Assembly (NCBI GenBank): GCA_009781755.1 | Contig: WQVD01000016.1 | Coordinates: forward strand, 1 to 59,045 | Reading direction: 5' to 3' | Source: Defluviitaleaceae bacterium | GTDB lineage: Bacteria; Bacillota; Clostridia; Lachnospirales; WQUN01 | DNA length: 59,045 bases | Part shown: piece after piece, positions 33,038 through 41,921 of the stretch | Numbering within the stretch: the first letter of the stretch is position 1 | How the letters are laid out: each line of letters opens with the position of its first letter | The notes under the pieces: generated by a model | Databases searched by the model: none | What the model was told of the DNA's origin: nothing | Seen by the model: only the letters and a program-made list of their open reading frames with translations | Made by a program: the position numbers and the translations under genes

Positions 33038-33868
33038 ATGTATGTAGATTTGCATATCCATTCGCAGCATTCGGATGGAACTTATAGCATGGCCGAAATA
33101 ATCGACAAAGCAAAAAGCCAAAATATCACCACCCTTTCCATATGCGATCATGAATGCATTGACGTATATGCCGAAATTAAAAACATCGGCCCCATGGATG
33201 GCATCACGATCATCCCCGGAGTCGAAATTACTGCGGATTTGGACGGTACCTCCTACCATATACTTGCATATGCGTTTGACCTGCGGCACGAACCCTTGCA
33301 AGACTTGCTGCGGCACAACCGCAGCATTTATGCAGATATGGGCAATAAATTGATCGCCAACATGGCAAAGGATTACCCGAATCTTTCAACCGAAGAATTT
33401 CAATCATACCAACGCAATCGCAAAAATGGCGGTTGGGAAAGTATCGATTATTTAAGAAGCAAGGGATTTATCCATGATTGGGAAAGTTATATAGGCCTTG
33501 CGGCAAAATATGCCTCCCCTTCAAATCATGCGTTCTTTTCAGCACAAGAGGTTATTAATACTGTCCATGAAGCAAACGGTTACGCAGTGCTTGCTCATTT
33601 ATGCCATCATGTAAAACTAGATTTCATTGAATATGAAAAAAAAGCCATGCAATTTTACGATATGGGCATCGATGGCTTTGAATGTTACTATCCCACATTC
33701 CCGCCACAGATGACCCAGTTCCTTGTAGATTTTTGCAATCAACGGGGCTTGATGATTACGGCAGGAAGTGATGATCACGGTGGTTTCATCGGTGCACCCA
33801 AAGACGAATACTACATGGGCGCAATAAAACGCAAAGTTGAAGACCTAGTGATAAAGCGTCAAAGATAA
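33038..33868 (+). CDS. PHP-domain phosphoesterase
   Basis: 276 aa. N-terminal D-L-H-I-H-S-x-x-S-D-G, then CDHE, GVEITA, LAHLCHH and SDDHGG are the metal-binding motifs of the PHP fold, in order. Members hydrolyse phosphoester substrates such as nucleoside 3',5'-bisphosphates; the precise substrate is not shown here. There is an insertion of about 60 residues after the GVE motif. CGGAGG precedes the ATG. Confidence 0.88.
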   Translation: MYVDLHIHSQHSDGTYSMAEIIDKAKSQNITTLSICDHECIDVYAEIKNIGPMDGITIIPGVEITADLDGTSYHILAYAFDLRHEPLQDLLRHNRSIYADMGNKLIANMAKDYPNLSTEEFQSYQRNRKNGGWESIDYLRSKGFIHDWESYIGLAAKYASPSNHAFFSAQEVINTVHEANGYAVLAHLCHHVKLDFIEYEKKAMQFYDMGIDGFECYYPTFPPQMTQFLVDFCNQRGLMITAGSDDHGGFIGAPKDEYYMGAIKRKVEDLVIKRQR

Positions 33869-33944
33869 CCATTGCCCGCATAATCCCCGCTCCCGCTTCA
33901 TATATATGGAAGCGCGATTTAATCCGAAAATGCGGAGGGATTTT

Positions 33945-34334
33945 ATGGGGATTAACACCAATATGGGGCATAGTATCAAGCACTTGATTATTGGCGTGCT
34001 GATAGGTTTTGCCATCACAGCCATTATGTTTTTGGGCTACGCGATGCTGATTACTTATACGGAAATGAACGAACGCAACTTAAATACGGTGGTGGCGGTG
34101 ATTACGCTGTTGTCGGTGTTGGTGGCGGGGTTTGATGCGGCGCGGGGGGCGCATGTCAAGGGCTGGGCGTGGGGCATGGGCGCGGGCTTTTTGTACATAG
34201 CGATTTTAGCAATTGTCATGGCGGTGCTGCTGCCGGACTTTGGCGTAGATGGGCGCACGTTGATGATCTTGGTGTTGGCTATTGTCGGCGGCGGTTTGGG
34301 TGGTATACTGGGGATTAACCTAAAACGTCAATAA
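33945..34334 (+). CDS. TIGR04086-family membrane protein
   Basis: 129 aa from the ATG at 33945 with GGAGGG 5 nt upstream. Four hydrophobic segments with a GADAARGA-like loop (AGFDAARGAHVKGW) between the second and third match the small Clostridia membrane family TIGR04086. Function unknown. It lies 18 nt ahead of uppP in the same direction. Confidence 0.8.
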   Translation: MGINTNMGHSIKHLIIGVLIGFAITAIMFLGYAMLITYTEMNERNLNTVVAVITLLSVLVAGFDAARGAHVKGWAWGMGAGFLYIAILAIVMAVLLPDFGVDGRTLMILVLAIVGGGLGGILGINLKRQ

Positions 34335-34352
34335 ACCGCTAAGGAGAACCAC

Positions 34353-35162
34353 ATGGAAATTTGGCAAGCAATTGTACTGGGCATCATCCAAGGCATTACG
34401 GAATTTTTGCCCATTAGCTCCACGGGCCATTTGGTGGTATTTAACAATGTGTTCGGCATCGAAGAGCCGATGATGGTGTTCTACATTGTGGTACATGTGG
34501 GGTCGCTGGTGGCCATTTTCGTGTTCTTTTGGAAAGATATTTGGGCGCTGCTGAAAAATCCGTTTTGTAAGATGACGGGGTTGCTGATTGTGGCCAGCGT
34601 ACCGATTGTCATTGTGGGCTTCCTGCTGGAAGGCATCATCGCGACGGAACTGCATGCCACTTGGATTGTCATCGCTTCCTTTATTATCACCGGGTTTTTG
34701 CTAGTTACGGCAGACTATTTCATCAAAAATTTGGGCAGCAAGGGCGAACCCAAGGGCGACGGCGATATCACCTACTTGGATGCGCTCATCATCGGCATCA
34801 TGCAAGCGTTCGCTATATTACCGGCCATTTCGCGCTCGGGCGTGACGCTGACGGGTGCTGTAGGCCGCGGACTCAACCGCGAAACCGCCATGCGCTTCAT
34901 CTTCTTCATGGCACTCATCGCCATCGCCGGAGCTGGCGCGCTACAGATCTTCGACATCGTGCGCGACCCATCCAGCGTGGAAGCGATTGGTTTTGCACCG
35001 CTGGCCATCGGTTTTGTCATCAGCGCAGTCGTAAGCTACGCGTCCATCGGTCTGTTGCTGCGGCTGGTCAAATCCGCCAAGCTGCGGTACTTCTCTTATT
35101 ATGTATGGGTGTTGGCGGCGTTAATCACGGTAGATGTACTCTTCTTCAACCGATTCTTTTAA
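34353..35162 (+). CDS. uppP: Undecaprenyl-diphosphatase UppP (BacA)
   Basis: 269 aa polytopic membrane enzyme that recycles undecaprenyl pyrophosphate for cell-wall synthesis and gives bacitracin tolerance. The two catalytic motifs are visible: G-I-T-E-F-L-P-I-S-S-T-G-H-L near the N-terminus and ISRSGVTLTGAV with GLNRETAMRFIF later. Eight or so membrane segments are present. AAGGAG lies 7 nt upstream of the ATG. Confidence 0.95.
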   Translation: MEIWQAIVLGIIQGITEFLPISSTGHLVVFNNVFGIEEPMMVFYIVVHVGSLVAIFVFFWKDIWALLKNPFCKMTGLLIVASVPIVIVGFLLEGIIATELHATWIVIASFIITGFLLVTADYFIKNLGSKGEPKGDGDITYLDALIIGIMQAFAILPAISRSGVTLTGAVGRGLNRETAMRFIFFMALIAIAGAGALQIFDIVRDPSSVEAIGFAPLAIGFVISAVVSYASIGLLLRLVKSAKLRYFSYYVWVLAALITVDVLFFNRFF

Positions 35163-35183
35163 TAAATATCAGGGGGATAAAAA

Positions 35184-35450
35184 ATGGCGAGGATGTATGA
35201 CCTACGCCAGAAGGAAATCATCAATACAAAAGACGGCGCACGGTACGGTTTCGTGTCCGACCTGCAATTTGACGAAGCGGAAGGCAAAGTCACCGCGTTA
35301 ATCGTACCCGGCCCCGGCCGCGTGCTGGGGGTTTTCGGCCGCGACCAAGAATACCGCATCCCATGGGAAAACATCGTCAAGATTGGTGAAGATATCATCC
35401 TCGTAGATTGCGAAACGGAGACGGTGCTGGGGGAGAATGAAGGAGCGTGA
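35184..35450 (+). CDS. YlmC/YmxH-family PRC-barrel protein
   Basis: 88 aa. The opening YDLRQKEIINTKDGARYGFVSD, then P-G-P-x-R-x-L-G and YRIPWENIVKIGEDIILVD, is the short PRC-barrel family annotated as sporulation protein YlmC/YmxH. AGGGGG precedes the ATG. It is the last gene of the TIGR04086-uppP unit. Its 3' end runs into three tandem copies of a 16-17 bp unit. Confidence 0.88.
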   Translation: MARMYDLRQKEIINTKDGARYGFVSDLQFDEAEGKVTALIVPGPGRVLGVFGRDQEYRIPWENIVKIGEDIILVDCETETVLGENEGA

Positions 35451-35484
35451 AAATGAAGGAGCGTGAAAATGAAGGATCGTAAAC
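35436..35484 (+). repeat. Three tandem 16-17 bp units
   Basis: The unit AATGAAGGAGCGTGAAA is repeated at 35436, 35453 and (diverged) 35469. Each unit carries AAGGAG and an ATG. The stop codon of the ylmC-like gene lies inside the first unit. Confidence 0.8.
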
Positions 35485-35529
35485 ATGAATGTATTTTTCA
35501 CGGTGGAGACATCGTATAACGCAAACCGC

Positions 35530-35590
35530 AAAATAAAAAAACAAGCACGCGTAGACTCCCTTCTCAGGGTACGCGTGCTTTTTTATTACT
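35530..35590. terminator. Bidirectional terminator
   Basis: An 11-pair stem (AAGCACGCGTA and its complement), with T runs on both strands. It ends the uppP operon rightward and the structured RNA leftward. Confidence 0.9.
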
Positions 35591-35839
35591 TGGGCTGTGC
35601 AAATTACTTTGCCGGTTTTTATTTATTTGTATGTGTGAAGATGGGTTAGGCGGGCTGCCCTTTAAAGTACTACCTAATGGTTGACTCTCTCTGGCCAGAG
35701 GTTTTTGTGAGTCTAAGTCCGGTGGTAACGATTCGATCCGGGGGCATGTGGGTTACGGGATGCACGCAGGGACGTTTGCATACGTTTGTCATGAGAGCCG
35801 TGTGTACATGTGCGGATGTCTAGGATACGCCGATGACTT
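35531..35839 (-). ncRNA. Structured RNA, copy A
   Basis: No ORF explains 35591-35900. The reverse complement of 35649-35839 matches 57241-57430 over about 190 nt, with most stretches identical, for example all but one of the first 88 positions. A -10 (TACACT, 35847-35852 complement) lies at the same place relative to the core as TATACT of copy B, which fixes the transcribed strand as minus. Helices visible: GACUC/GAGUC enclosing CUCUGGCCAGAG, GCGUG/CAUGC, and UUAGG/CCUAA with covariation in copy B. The transcript would end at the terminator 35530-35590. Family not identified; size and host class fit known Clostridia RNAs such as raiA, but I cannot confirm that. Confidence 0.75.
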
Positions 35840-35846
35840 GGTGGGA

Positions 35847-35886
35847 AGTGTAGCATGGGTGGGGTGCCAAGTTCTAAGATTTTGGC
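35847..35886 (-). promoter_or_regulatory. Promoter of structured RNA copy A
   Basis: TACACT (35847-35852 complement) preceded by TGC, with GAACTT 16 nt upstream inside the 19-bp block shared with 3702-3720. Confidence 0.5.
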
Positions 35887-35923
35887 GTAAATGGGCGCAA
35901 TATTATTTTTTTTAAAATAAGTG

Positions 35924-35966
35924 TTGACACGCTATATTATATCTGCTATATTATTGGCAAGTAACA
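35924..35966 (+). promoter_or_regulatory. Promoter and likely operator of the padR operon
   Basis: TTGACA (35924-35929), a 17-nt spacer and TATATT (35947-35952). GCTATATTAT occurs twice, 14 bp apart (35931 and 35945), overlapping the -10, which suggests autoregulation by the PadR protein. Confidence 0.7.
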
Positions 35967-36040
35967 GATATCGCATCTGCACAAAGGTGCAACGGCGGTT
36001 GACGCGTTCCGCAGTTGTTGGCAGAAAGAGGAGGCAATTT

Positions 36041-36361
36041 ATGACCATACAAGTAACCGGCAATTTGCTGGAGGGCTGCGTGCTGGCAGTTTTGTCCACC
36101 GGGGATGAATACGGCTACAGTTTGACGCAGCGGGTAAAAAATGAATTAGGCGTTTCGGAGTCTACGTTGTACCCGGTGATGCGCCGCTTGCAAACGGACG
36201 ATTGTTTGACCGCATACGACATGCCATTTAACGGCCGCAACCGCCGTTACTACCGCATTACTGAGCGCGGGCACACACAACATGCGGCTTGCAAGCAAGC
36301 GTGGACACATTTCAAGGGGCGCATCGACGGCATCATATTTAGCGGAGGTGGCACACAATGA
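36041..36361 (+). CDS. PadR-family transcriptional regulator
   Basis: 106 aa from the ATG at 36041 (GAGGAGG upstream). The winged helix is typical: LLEGCVLAVLSTGDEYGYSLTQRV, then SESTLYPVMRRLQ and R-R-Y-Y-R-I-T. First gene of a PadR-DUF1700-DUF4097 triad common in Bacillota, thought to respond to envelope conditions. The stop overlaps the next start by 4 nt. Confidence 0.92.
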   Translation: MTIQVTGNLLEGCVLAVLSTGDEYGYSLTQRVKNELGVSESTLYPVMRRLQTDDCLTAYDMPFNGRNRRYYRITERGHTQHAACKQAWTHFKGRIDGIIFSGGGTQ

Positions 36362-36984
36362 CCAAATCGGATTTTCTTGCACAATTGGCGCACAAGCTGC
36401 GTGTTTTGCCCGAGGCAGAACGACGCGATGCGCTGGATTACTACGAGGGTTACATTTCCGATGCGGACAGCGAAGAAGCAGCGTTGGCGCAATTGGGCAC
36501 CCCGGGAGAAGTAGCGGCGATGATTTTGGCAGAATACATGGCCAAAGACCCCGTACCGCAAGCAACGGCTGGCCCCTACCCCACCACTGCGGGTCATTAT
36601 TATCCGCCGCCCCGCCGTTCTGGCATGCGCAATGCGCTGGTGATTATTGCGGCATTGTTCGCGGTGCCGATTGGGCTACCGATTGCCATTGGGGTGGCGA
36701 TGGCGGCGTTTGGATTGTTCATCAGTTTGGTTATGGTCGTTTTTTCGTTGGGTTTGGGCGGCGCGATTGGCATTATTGGGGGGATTATCAGCCTGATAAC
36801 GGTTCCGTTTGTACTATTTAGTGATAGCGGCTTCGCGCTGATGCAGGCCGGCATGGGGCTGGCAGCAATCGGCATGGGCATCTTGATGCTGGGTGCTGCT
36901 TGGAAAGCCGCCAGCGGTTTCGCGTGGATTGCCCGCTTTGTAAGCAAAAAAATTATGAAAAGAGGTATTCGTCATGGACGATAG
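36358..36984 (+). CDS. DUF1700 (HAAS) membrane protein
   Basis: 208 aa. The first 70 residues are the HAAS helical domain (FLAQLAHKLRVLPEAERRDALDYYEGYISDA). A Pro-rich linker and three long hydrophobic segments (about 92-118, 121-142 and 150-190) follow. HAAS proteins are typically paired with PadR regulators and probably relay membrane state to them. Overlaps both neighbours. Confidence 0.9.
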   Translation: MTKSDFLAQLAHKLRVLPEAERRDALDYYEGYISDADSEEAALAQLGTPGEVAAMILAEYMAKDPVPQATAGPYPTTAGHYYPPPRRSGMRNALVIIAALFAVPIGLPIAIGVAMAAFGLFISLVMVVFSLGLGGAIGIIGGIISLITVPFVLFSDSGFALMQAGMGLAAIGMGILMLGAAWKAASGFAWIARFVSKKIMKRGIRHGR

Positions 36985-38101
36985 AAGATTTAATAACGAT
37001 GGCACCCCCGTAGGGGCGCATGTGGAGCAAAACGTAGCACAAGACATTCAGCAGGATATTCAACAAGAAGCACATTTCGCATATGGTGCAACACCGCCAT
37101 GCAGCGGACGGCGCAAAATACGCTGGATTCCCTTGGCTTTGGTATTGATTGTAATGGGCGGTTTGATGTTTGGTGGGGCGTGGCTCAGCGGCGCACGCGG
37201 CGGCGGCATCTATTGGGAAAACGGTCGTTTTCGAGTAAGCGCCGCCAACCGTCGCGGGGATAACCGCACAGAAGTAACCCTACCCGCCAACGCGGCCAAT
37301 GCGCTTACACTGTCATTGAATATCCGCTCGGCCAACCTTACCATCGTACCCACCAACGGCAACATGGCACTGGTCGTATACGGCGATGTCGATCATACGG
37401 TTCGTTATGCAAACGGTACACTGTCCATCGAAACACCTGCTCACCAAACACGCGGCATTCAAATTTTCGGCGGGAGTTTTAACCGGCGCGAAGTTCGGCT
37501 GTATCTACCGCACAACACGAATGTACAAGTCATTGACGCTAGGACAACTTCCGGCAACATCACCATTGAAGACTTCGCCGGCAGGGAACTAACATTGCAA
37601 ACCAACAGCGGCAATATCCGTGTATCCGATATTGATGTAATTCTTGCTAACATGCAGGTGCATTCGGGCAATATCACGGTGAACAACATGACCAGCAACA
37701 CGCTGTCAACCAACGGCAACAGCGGCAATGTACGGATCAACGATTCGGATATATCGGGCATCACCATTTCCATGTCCTCCGGCAATGCGGTTATCAACGG
37801 CGGTACGTTTACCCATTTACAAACCGACAGCAACAGCGGCAACATTACGGTGGATGCAGCTGCCCGCCAAGACGGATCGGTTCGTGTTGAAGCACGTAGC
37901 GGCACGATTCGCCTTACGTTGCACGGCGCTGACGCCCCCCTGCGCGGCATCCGCGACAACCACGAATTGCGCGCACATTCGGGCAATATCAACCTCAACG
38001 GCCAGCGCATTCGCGGCAACAGCAATGCCACTTCCGCCACAGCCAATTTCTATGTACAGGTGCGCACCACCAGCGGAAATATTCACGTAAATTATCGTTA
38101 A
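36974..38101 (+). CDS. DUF4097 beta-repeat protein with one membrane anchor
   Basis: 375 aa. A cytoplasmic N-terminus of about 50 residues is followed by one membrane segment (about 52-72), then a beta-solenoid-like extracellular domain built from repeats of S-G-N-I/V-x-I/V (for example TTSGNITI, NSGNIRVSD, RTTSGNIHVNY). This is the DUF4097 adhesin-like fold. The gene starts inside the DUF1700 gene (11-nt overlap) with AAGAGG upstream. Probably an envelope sensor or effector of the PadR system. Confidence 0.88.
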   Translation: MDDRRFNNDGTPVGAHVEQNVAQDIQQDIQQEAHFAYGATPPCSGRRKIRWIPLALVLIVMGGLMFGGAWLSGARGGGIYWENGRFRVSAANRRGDNRTEVTLPANAANALTLSLNIRSANLTIVPTNGNMALVVYGDVDHTVRYANGTLSIETPAHQTRGIQIFGGSFNRREVRLYLPHNTNVQVIDARTTSGNITIEDFAGRELTLQTNSGNIRVSDIDVILANMQVHSGNITVNNMTSNTLSTNGNSGNVRINDSDISGITISMSSGNAVINGGTFTHLQTDSNSGNITVDAAARQDGSVRVEARSGTIRLTLHGADAPLRGIRDNHELRAHSGNINLNGQRIRGNSNATSATANFYVQVRTTSGNIHVNYR

Positions 38102-38190
38102 TAGATTTTGTTGAGAAAAATTCCGCTTTCGCGGAATTGCCCCATTCACAATTGCAGGTGGACCGCCTCGCAATTGTTCACTGGTAACGT

Positions 38191-38220
38191 TTGACAAAAT
38201 TTGCATCCTTTCATTATACT
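38191..38220 (+). promoter_or_regulatory. Promoter of alaS
   Basis: TTGACA (38191-38196), an 18-nt spacer and TATACT (38215-38220). The predicted start falls inside the terminator stem that follows the padR operon. Confidence 0.75.
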
Positions 38221-38254
38221 GCCCGCTGAATGACCGTTTCGGCGGGCTTTTTAT
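38220..38254 (+). terminator. Terminator of the padR operon
   Basis: GCCCGC (38221-38226) pairs with GCGGGC (about 38242-38247), followed by TTTTTAT. Transcripts from the alaS promoter begin within the 5' arm and so cannot form the stem, letting alaS escape termination. Confidence 0.65.
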
Positions 38255-38283
38255 ATTAATCCTTTTATCAGGAGCTGATACCA

Positions 38284-41004
38284 ATGAAATATTTGACCGT
38301 AGACCAAATCCGAGCCAAGTTCTTGGATTTTTTTATTGCCAAGGGGCATCATAAACTACCAAGCTTCCCGCTGGTGCCGCAGAATGATAATTCAATGCTG
38401 CTCATCGGCGCGGGCATGGCACCGATGAAGCCGTTTTTCACCGGGCAGGCCACACCCCCCGCATCACGCGTTACCACGGTACAAAAGTGTGTACGCACGG
38501 GCGATATCGACGACGTAGGATACAAAGCACGTTACGTTTCGTTCTTCGAAATGCTGGGCAATTTCTCGTTCGGTGATTATTTCAAAAAAGAAGTCATCCC
38601 CTGGGCGTGGGCGTTTGTGACGCAGGAGATGCAGATTCCGGTGGACAAGCTTTGGATTTCTGTGTTCCACGAGGACGATGAAGCCGCCGAAATTTGGCAG
38701 CGTGATGTGGGGTTGCCCGCTGAACGCATTGTGCGGTTGGGCCGCGAAGACAACTTTTGGGAGCTGGAAGTCGGCCCCTGCGGCCCCAGTAGCGAAATCC
38801 ATTATGACCGCGGTGTAGACGCGGGCTGCGGGCAACCCGATTGCGCCGTGGGCTGCGACTGCGACCGCTTTTTGGAAATTTGGAACCTCGTGTTCATCCA
38901 ATTAAACAAGGACGCGGCAGGCAATTATACACCGTTGGAGACGACGGGCATCGACACGGGGTCGGGCTTGGAGCGCATGGCCATGGTCGTGCAAGGCGTA
39001 GACAGCGTGTACGAAATCGACAACATGGCACGCATCATGGATGACGTGCGCAAGCTGATGCCCGCCCCCACCCACGAACCCAAAGAATTGTTAGCACTCA
39101 AAATCATCGCCGACCATTTGCGTGCCGTCACGTTCCTAGCATCGGACGGGGTGCGCCCGGGTGCCGATGGGCGTGATTATGTCATGCGCCGGCTACTGCG
39201 CCGCGCCGTGCGCTACGGCAAGTCCATCGGGCTGGACAAATTCGTGCGCATCATCGCAGAGAAAATCATCAACGACTACGAACACGCCTACCCCACCCTG
39301 CGCGAGAAGGCCGATTTTATCTTGCAAACCTTGGCCGCCGAGGAAAACCGCTTCTTGGAGACGCTGGACACCGGGCTGGCATTGTTGCAAAAACACATTG
39401 ACGAATTGAAAAAATCCGGCGCATCGCAATTACCCGGCGCGGATGCGTTTAAATTGTACGACACCTTCGGCTTCCCGCCCGATATCACGCGGGAAATCGT
39501 GGCCGAAGCGGGTTTGGCCTTCGACCAAGACGGTTTCGACGCGGAAATGGCGGCGCAGAAGGAACGCGCCCGCGCCGCGCGTGGGTCGAGCAATTACATG
39601 GGTGCAGAGGAAACGATTTATCACCAATTACCGCCCAACCTACCCACGGAATTTACGGGTTATGCGCCCAACGCGCCCGACCCTGCCGCTTTCCGCGCCA
39701 ACATTGTTGCCGAAGGCGAAGTCTTGGCGCTCATCGCCGACGACACCATCGCGCAGACCGCCAACAAAGGGCAGAAAGTGTCCGTCGTGGTTTCGCGCAC
39801 GCCGTTTTATGCCGCGTCGGGCGGGCAAGCAAGCGACAACGGCATCATCACTAACGGTGATGCTTGGACAATTGCCGTCTCCGATTGCGTCAAGGTCGCA
39901 GGCGGAAACACTGTTCACATCGGCTACGTTATGGACGGCACGGTGCGCATGGGCGACCCTGCGCGGGCCATCATCAACCACCCCCATCGCTTCGAATCCG
40001 CCCGCAACCACACCGCCACGCACCTCTTACAACGCGCCCTGCGCGAAGTCGTAGGCGACCACATTGAACAGGCCGGGTCGGAAGTCACGCCCGAACGCCT
40101 GCGCTTCGACTTCACTCACCACGCCCCGCTCACCCCCGATCAACGCGACCAATTGGAAACCCGCATCAACGCCATCATCTTGGGCGCACACCGCGTACAA
40201 ACCCTTGAAACCACCCCCGAAGAAGCCCGCCAAGCCGGCGCAATGGCTCTCTTCGGCGAAAAATACGGCGATACCGTGCGCATGGTTACCATCGGCGGCA
40301 CGACCCCCAACCACGAGCACATCGATAACTATAGTGTCGAATTGTGCGGCGGCACCCACGTGGCCAACACGTCTGAAATCGGCGCGTTCAAACTAATCAG
40401 CGAGTCAGGCATTGCCGCCGGGGTACGCCGCATCGAGGCCGTCACCGGCTACATCGCCATTGACCTATATCGCGCCGCTTCCGCCAAAGTCGCCGAGCTG
40501 GCCGAATTATTAAAGACCCCGCAAGCCGACTTAACCGCCCGCATCGCTGCACTATCCACCGAAAATCGCGAATTAAAAAAAGCTGCCGATCGCGCCCGTG
40601 CCGAGGCTTCCAAAGGCCAACTCGAAGACGTCGCCGCCAAGCTGCTGGCCGAAGCCACCCAGCACAACGGCCACGCCCTAATCACCGCCAAGCTGGACAA
40701 CTACGACATCGAAGCCCTGCGCAACCTGGCCGACAAAATCAAGGCCGCGCCCGCGTTCGCATCAGGCGGTTGCCTATTGCTGGCCGCCACATCAGCGGAT
40801 TCGGTGCAATTCCTCGCCTCTGCCACGGACAATGCCGTCAAGTCGGGTTTACACGCGGGCAACATCGTCAAAGCCGCCGCGCAAATCTGCGGGGGCAACG
40901 GCGGCGGCCGCCCCAACCACGCCCAAGCCGGCGGCAAAGACGCAAGCCAAGCCGACGCAGCACTGGCGACGGGGCTGGCAATGATGAAGGAGCAAATCCA
41001 ATGA
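38284..41004 (+). CDS. alaS: Alanyl-tRNA synthetase
   Basis: 906 aa, within the bacterial range. Class II catalytic core at the N-terminus (TVDQIRAKFLDFFIAKGHHKLPSFPLVP; FFEMLGNFSFGDYFK; TGIDTGSGLERMAMV). Editing domain with zinc ligands NHTATHLL and CGGTHVANT. The C-Ala domain ends with CGGNGGGRPNHAQAGGKD. AGGAG is 8 nt upstream of the ATG. The stop overlaps the glycosyltransferase start by 4 nt, an unusual operon partner. The leader lacks a T-box. Confidence 0.97.
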   Translation: MKYLTVDQIRAKFLDFFIAKGHHKLPSFPLVPQNDNSMLLIGAGMAPMKPFFTGQATPPASRVTTVQKCVRTGDIDDVGYKARYVSFFEMLGNFSFGDYFKKEVIPWAWAFVTQEMQIPVDKLWISVFHEDDEAAEIWQRDVGLPAERIVRLGREDNFWELEVGPCGPSSEIHYDRGVDAGCGQPDCAVGCDCDRFLEIWNLVFIQLNKDAAGNYTPLETTGIDTGSGLERMAMVVQGVDSVYEIDNMARIMDDVRKLMPAPTHEPKELLALKIIADHLRAVTFLASDGVRPGADGRDYVMRRLLRRAVRYGKSIGLDKFVRIIAEKIINDYEHAYPTLREKADFILQTLAAEENRFLETLDTGLALLQKHIDELKKSGASQLPGADAFKLYDTFGFPPDITREIVAEAGLAFDQDGFDAEMAAQKERARAARGSSNYMGAEETIYHQLPPNLPTEFTGYAPNAPDPAAFRANIVAEGEVLALIADDTIAQTANKGQKVSVVVSRTPFYAASGGQASDNGIITNGDAWTIAVSDCVKVAGGNTVHIGYVMDGTVRMGDPARAIINHPHRFESARNHTATHLLQRALREVVGDHIEQAGSEVTPERLRFDFTHHAPLTPDQRDQLETRINAIILGAHRVQTLETTPEEARQAGAMALFGEKYGDTVRMVTIGGTTPNHEHIDNYSVELCGGTHVANTSEIGAFKLISESGIAAGVRRIEAVTGYIAIDLYRAASAKVAELAELLKTPQADLTARIAALSTENRELKKAADRARAEASKGQLEDVAAKLLAEATQHNGHALITAKLDNYDIEALRNLADKIKAAPAFASGGCLLLAATSADSVQFLASATDNAVKSGLHAGNIVKAAAQICGGNGGGRPNHAQAGGKDASQADAALATGLAMMKEQIQ

Positions 41005-41921
41005 TCAGCATCATCATCCCCGTATACAACGAGGCCGTCGTCGTCGCGCAGACCGTCAAGGCTGTGACCGACACCTTCGCGCACACCCCGCACGAAGTCC
41101 TCTTGGTGGACGACGGCTCCCGCGATGCCACTTGGGCGGCCATTGAAGCCCTCGTGCCCGACTTCCCCACCCTGCGCGCCATCAGCTTCGCCCGCAACTT
41201 TGGCAAGGAGGCCGCCATGTTTGCGGGGCTTGACCACGCCCGTGGCGACTGCGCCGTTATCATGGACGGCGACCTCCAGCATCCCCCTCAAGCCGCGCTG
41301 GAAATGTACGAACGCTGGCTACAAGGCGATGTAGACATCATCGAAGGTATGAAATCGCAGCGCCAAAAAGAAGGCCTGCTCAACCGCGCCGCTGCCGGAC
41401 TCTTTTATTCCATGCTCAAAAAATTATCCGGCGTATCGCTCAAAAACGCTTCCGACTTCAAGCTCCTGAGCCGCAAGGCCATCGATACCGTCCGCGCCAT
41501 GCCCGAACGCCAAACCTTCTTCCGCGCCATCACCGGCTGGACAGGCTTATCCACTGCCACCGTCTACTACGAAACCGCCCCCCGCGCAGGCGGCGAGACG
41601 AAGTTTGGTTGGGGCAGCCTCTTCCGCTTGGCGTTGGATTCCATCGTGTCCTATTCATCCGTGCCGCTCATGTTTAGCACCATTATGGGTTTAGTTTTCT
41701 GCGGATTTGCGGCGGTGCTGGGCGTGCATACGCTGGTCAACTTTTTCATCGGCAACGCCGTGGCCGGCTTTACGACAGTCATCCTGTTACTCCTAATCAT
41801 TGGCGGCATTTTGCTGCTGACGCTGGGCATTATTGGGATTTATATTGCCAAGATTTATAATGAGATAAAACATCGGCCGCGGTATATTGTTGGGCGGGTT
41901 GTTGGCGGCGAAGGGGCGTAG
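41001..41921 (+). CDS. Family 2 glycosyltransferase, polyisoprenyl-phosphate type
   Basis: 306 aa. GT-A fold motifs: IIIPVYNE at the start, LVDDGSRD, then MDGDLQHPP as the metal-binding D-x-D region. LKNASDFKLLSRKA and GGETKFGW are typical of DPM1/GtrB-like enzymes that load a sugar onto undecaprenyl phosphate. Two C-terminal membrane segments (about 215-240 and 250-285) are also typical of GtrB/ArnC members. Translated from an ATGA overlap with alaS. Sugar and acceptor are unknown. Confidence 0.9.
   Translation: MISIIIPVYNEAVVVAQTVKAVTDTFAHTPHEVLLVDDGSRDATWAAIEALVPDFPTLRAISFARNFGKEAAMFAGLDHARGDCAVIMDGDLQHPPQAALEMYERWLQGDVDIIEGMKSQRQKEGLLNRAAAGLFYSMLKKLSGVSLKNASDFKLLSRKAIDTVRAMPERQTFFRAITGWTGLSTATVYYETAPRAGGETKFGWGSLFRLALDSIVSYSSVPLMFSTIMGLVFCGFAAVLGVHTLVNFFIGNAVAGFTTVILLLLIIGGILLLTLGIIGIYIAKIYNEIKHRPRYIVGRVVGGEGA

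Noticed and set aside
38140..38185. T-box-like AGGTGGACCGCC upstream of alaS
   Set aside because: It is only part of a local hairpin (CAATTGC with GCAATTG). There is no specifier stem or antiterminator, and the alaS promoter lies downstream of it.
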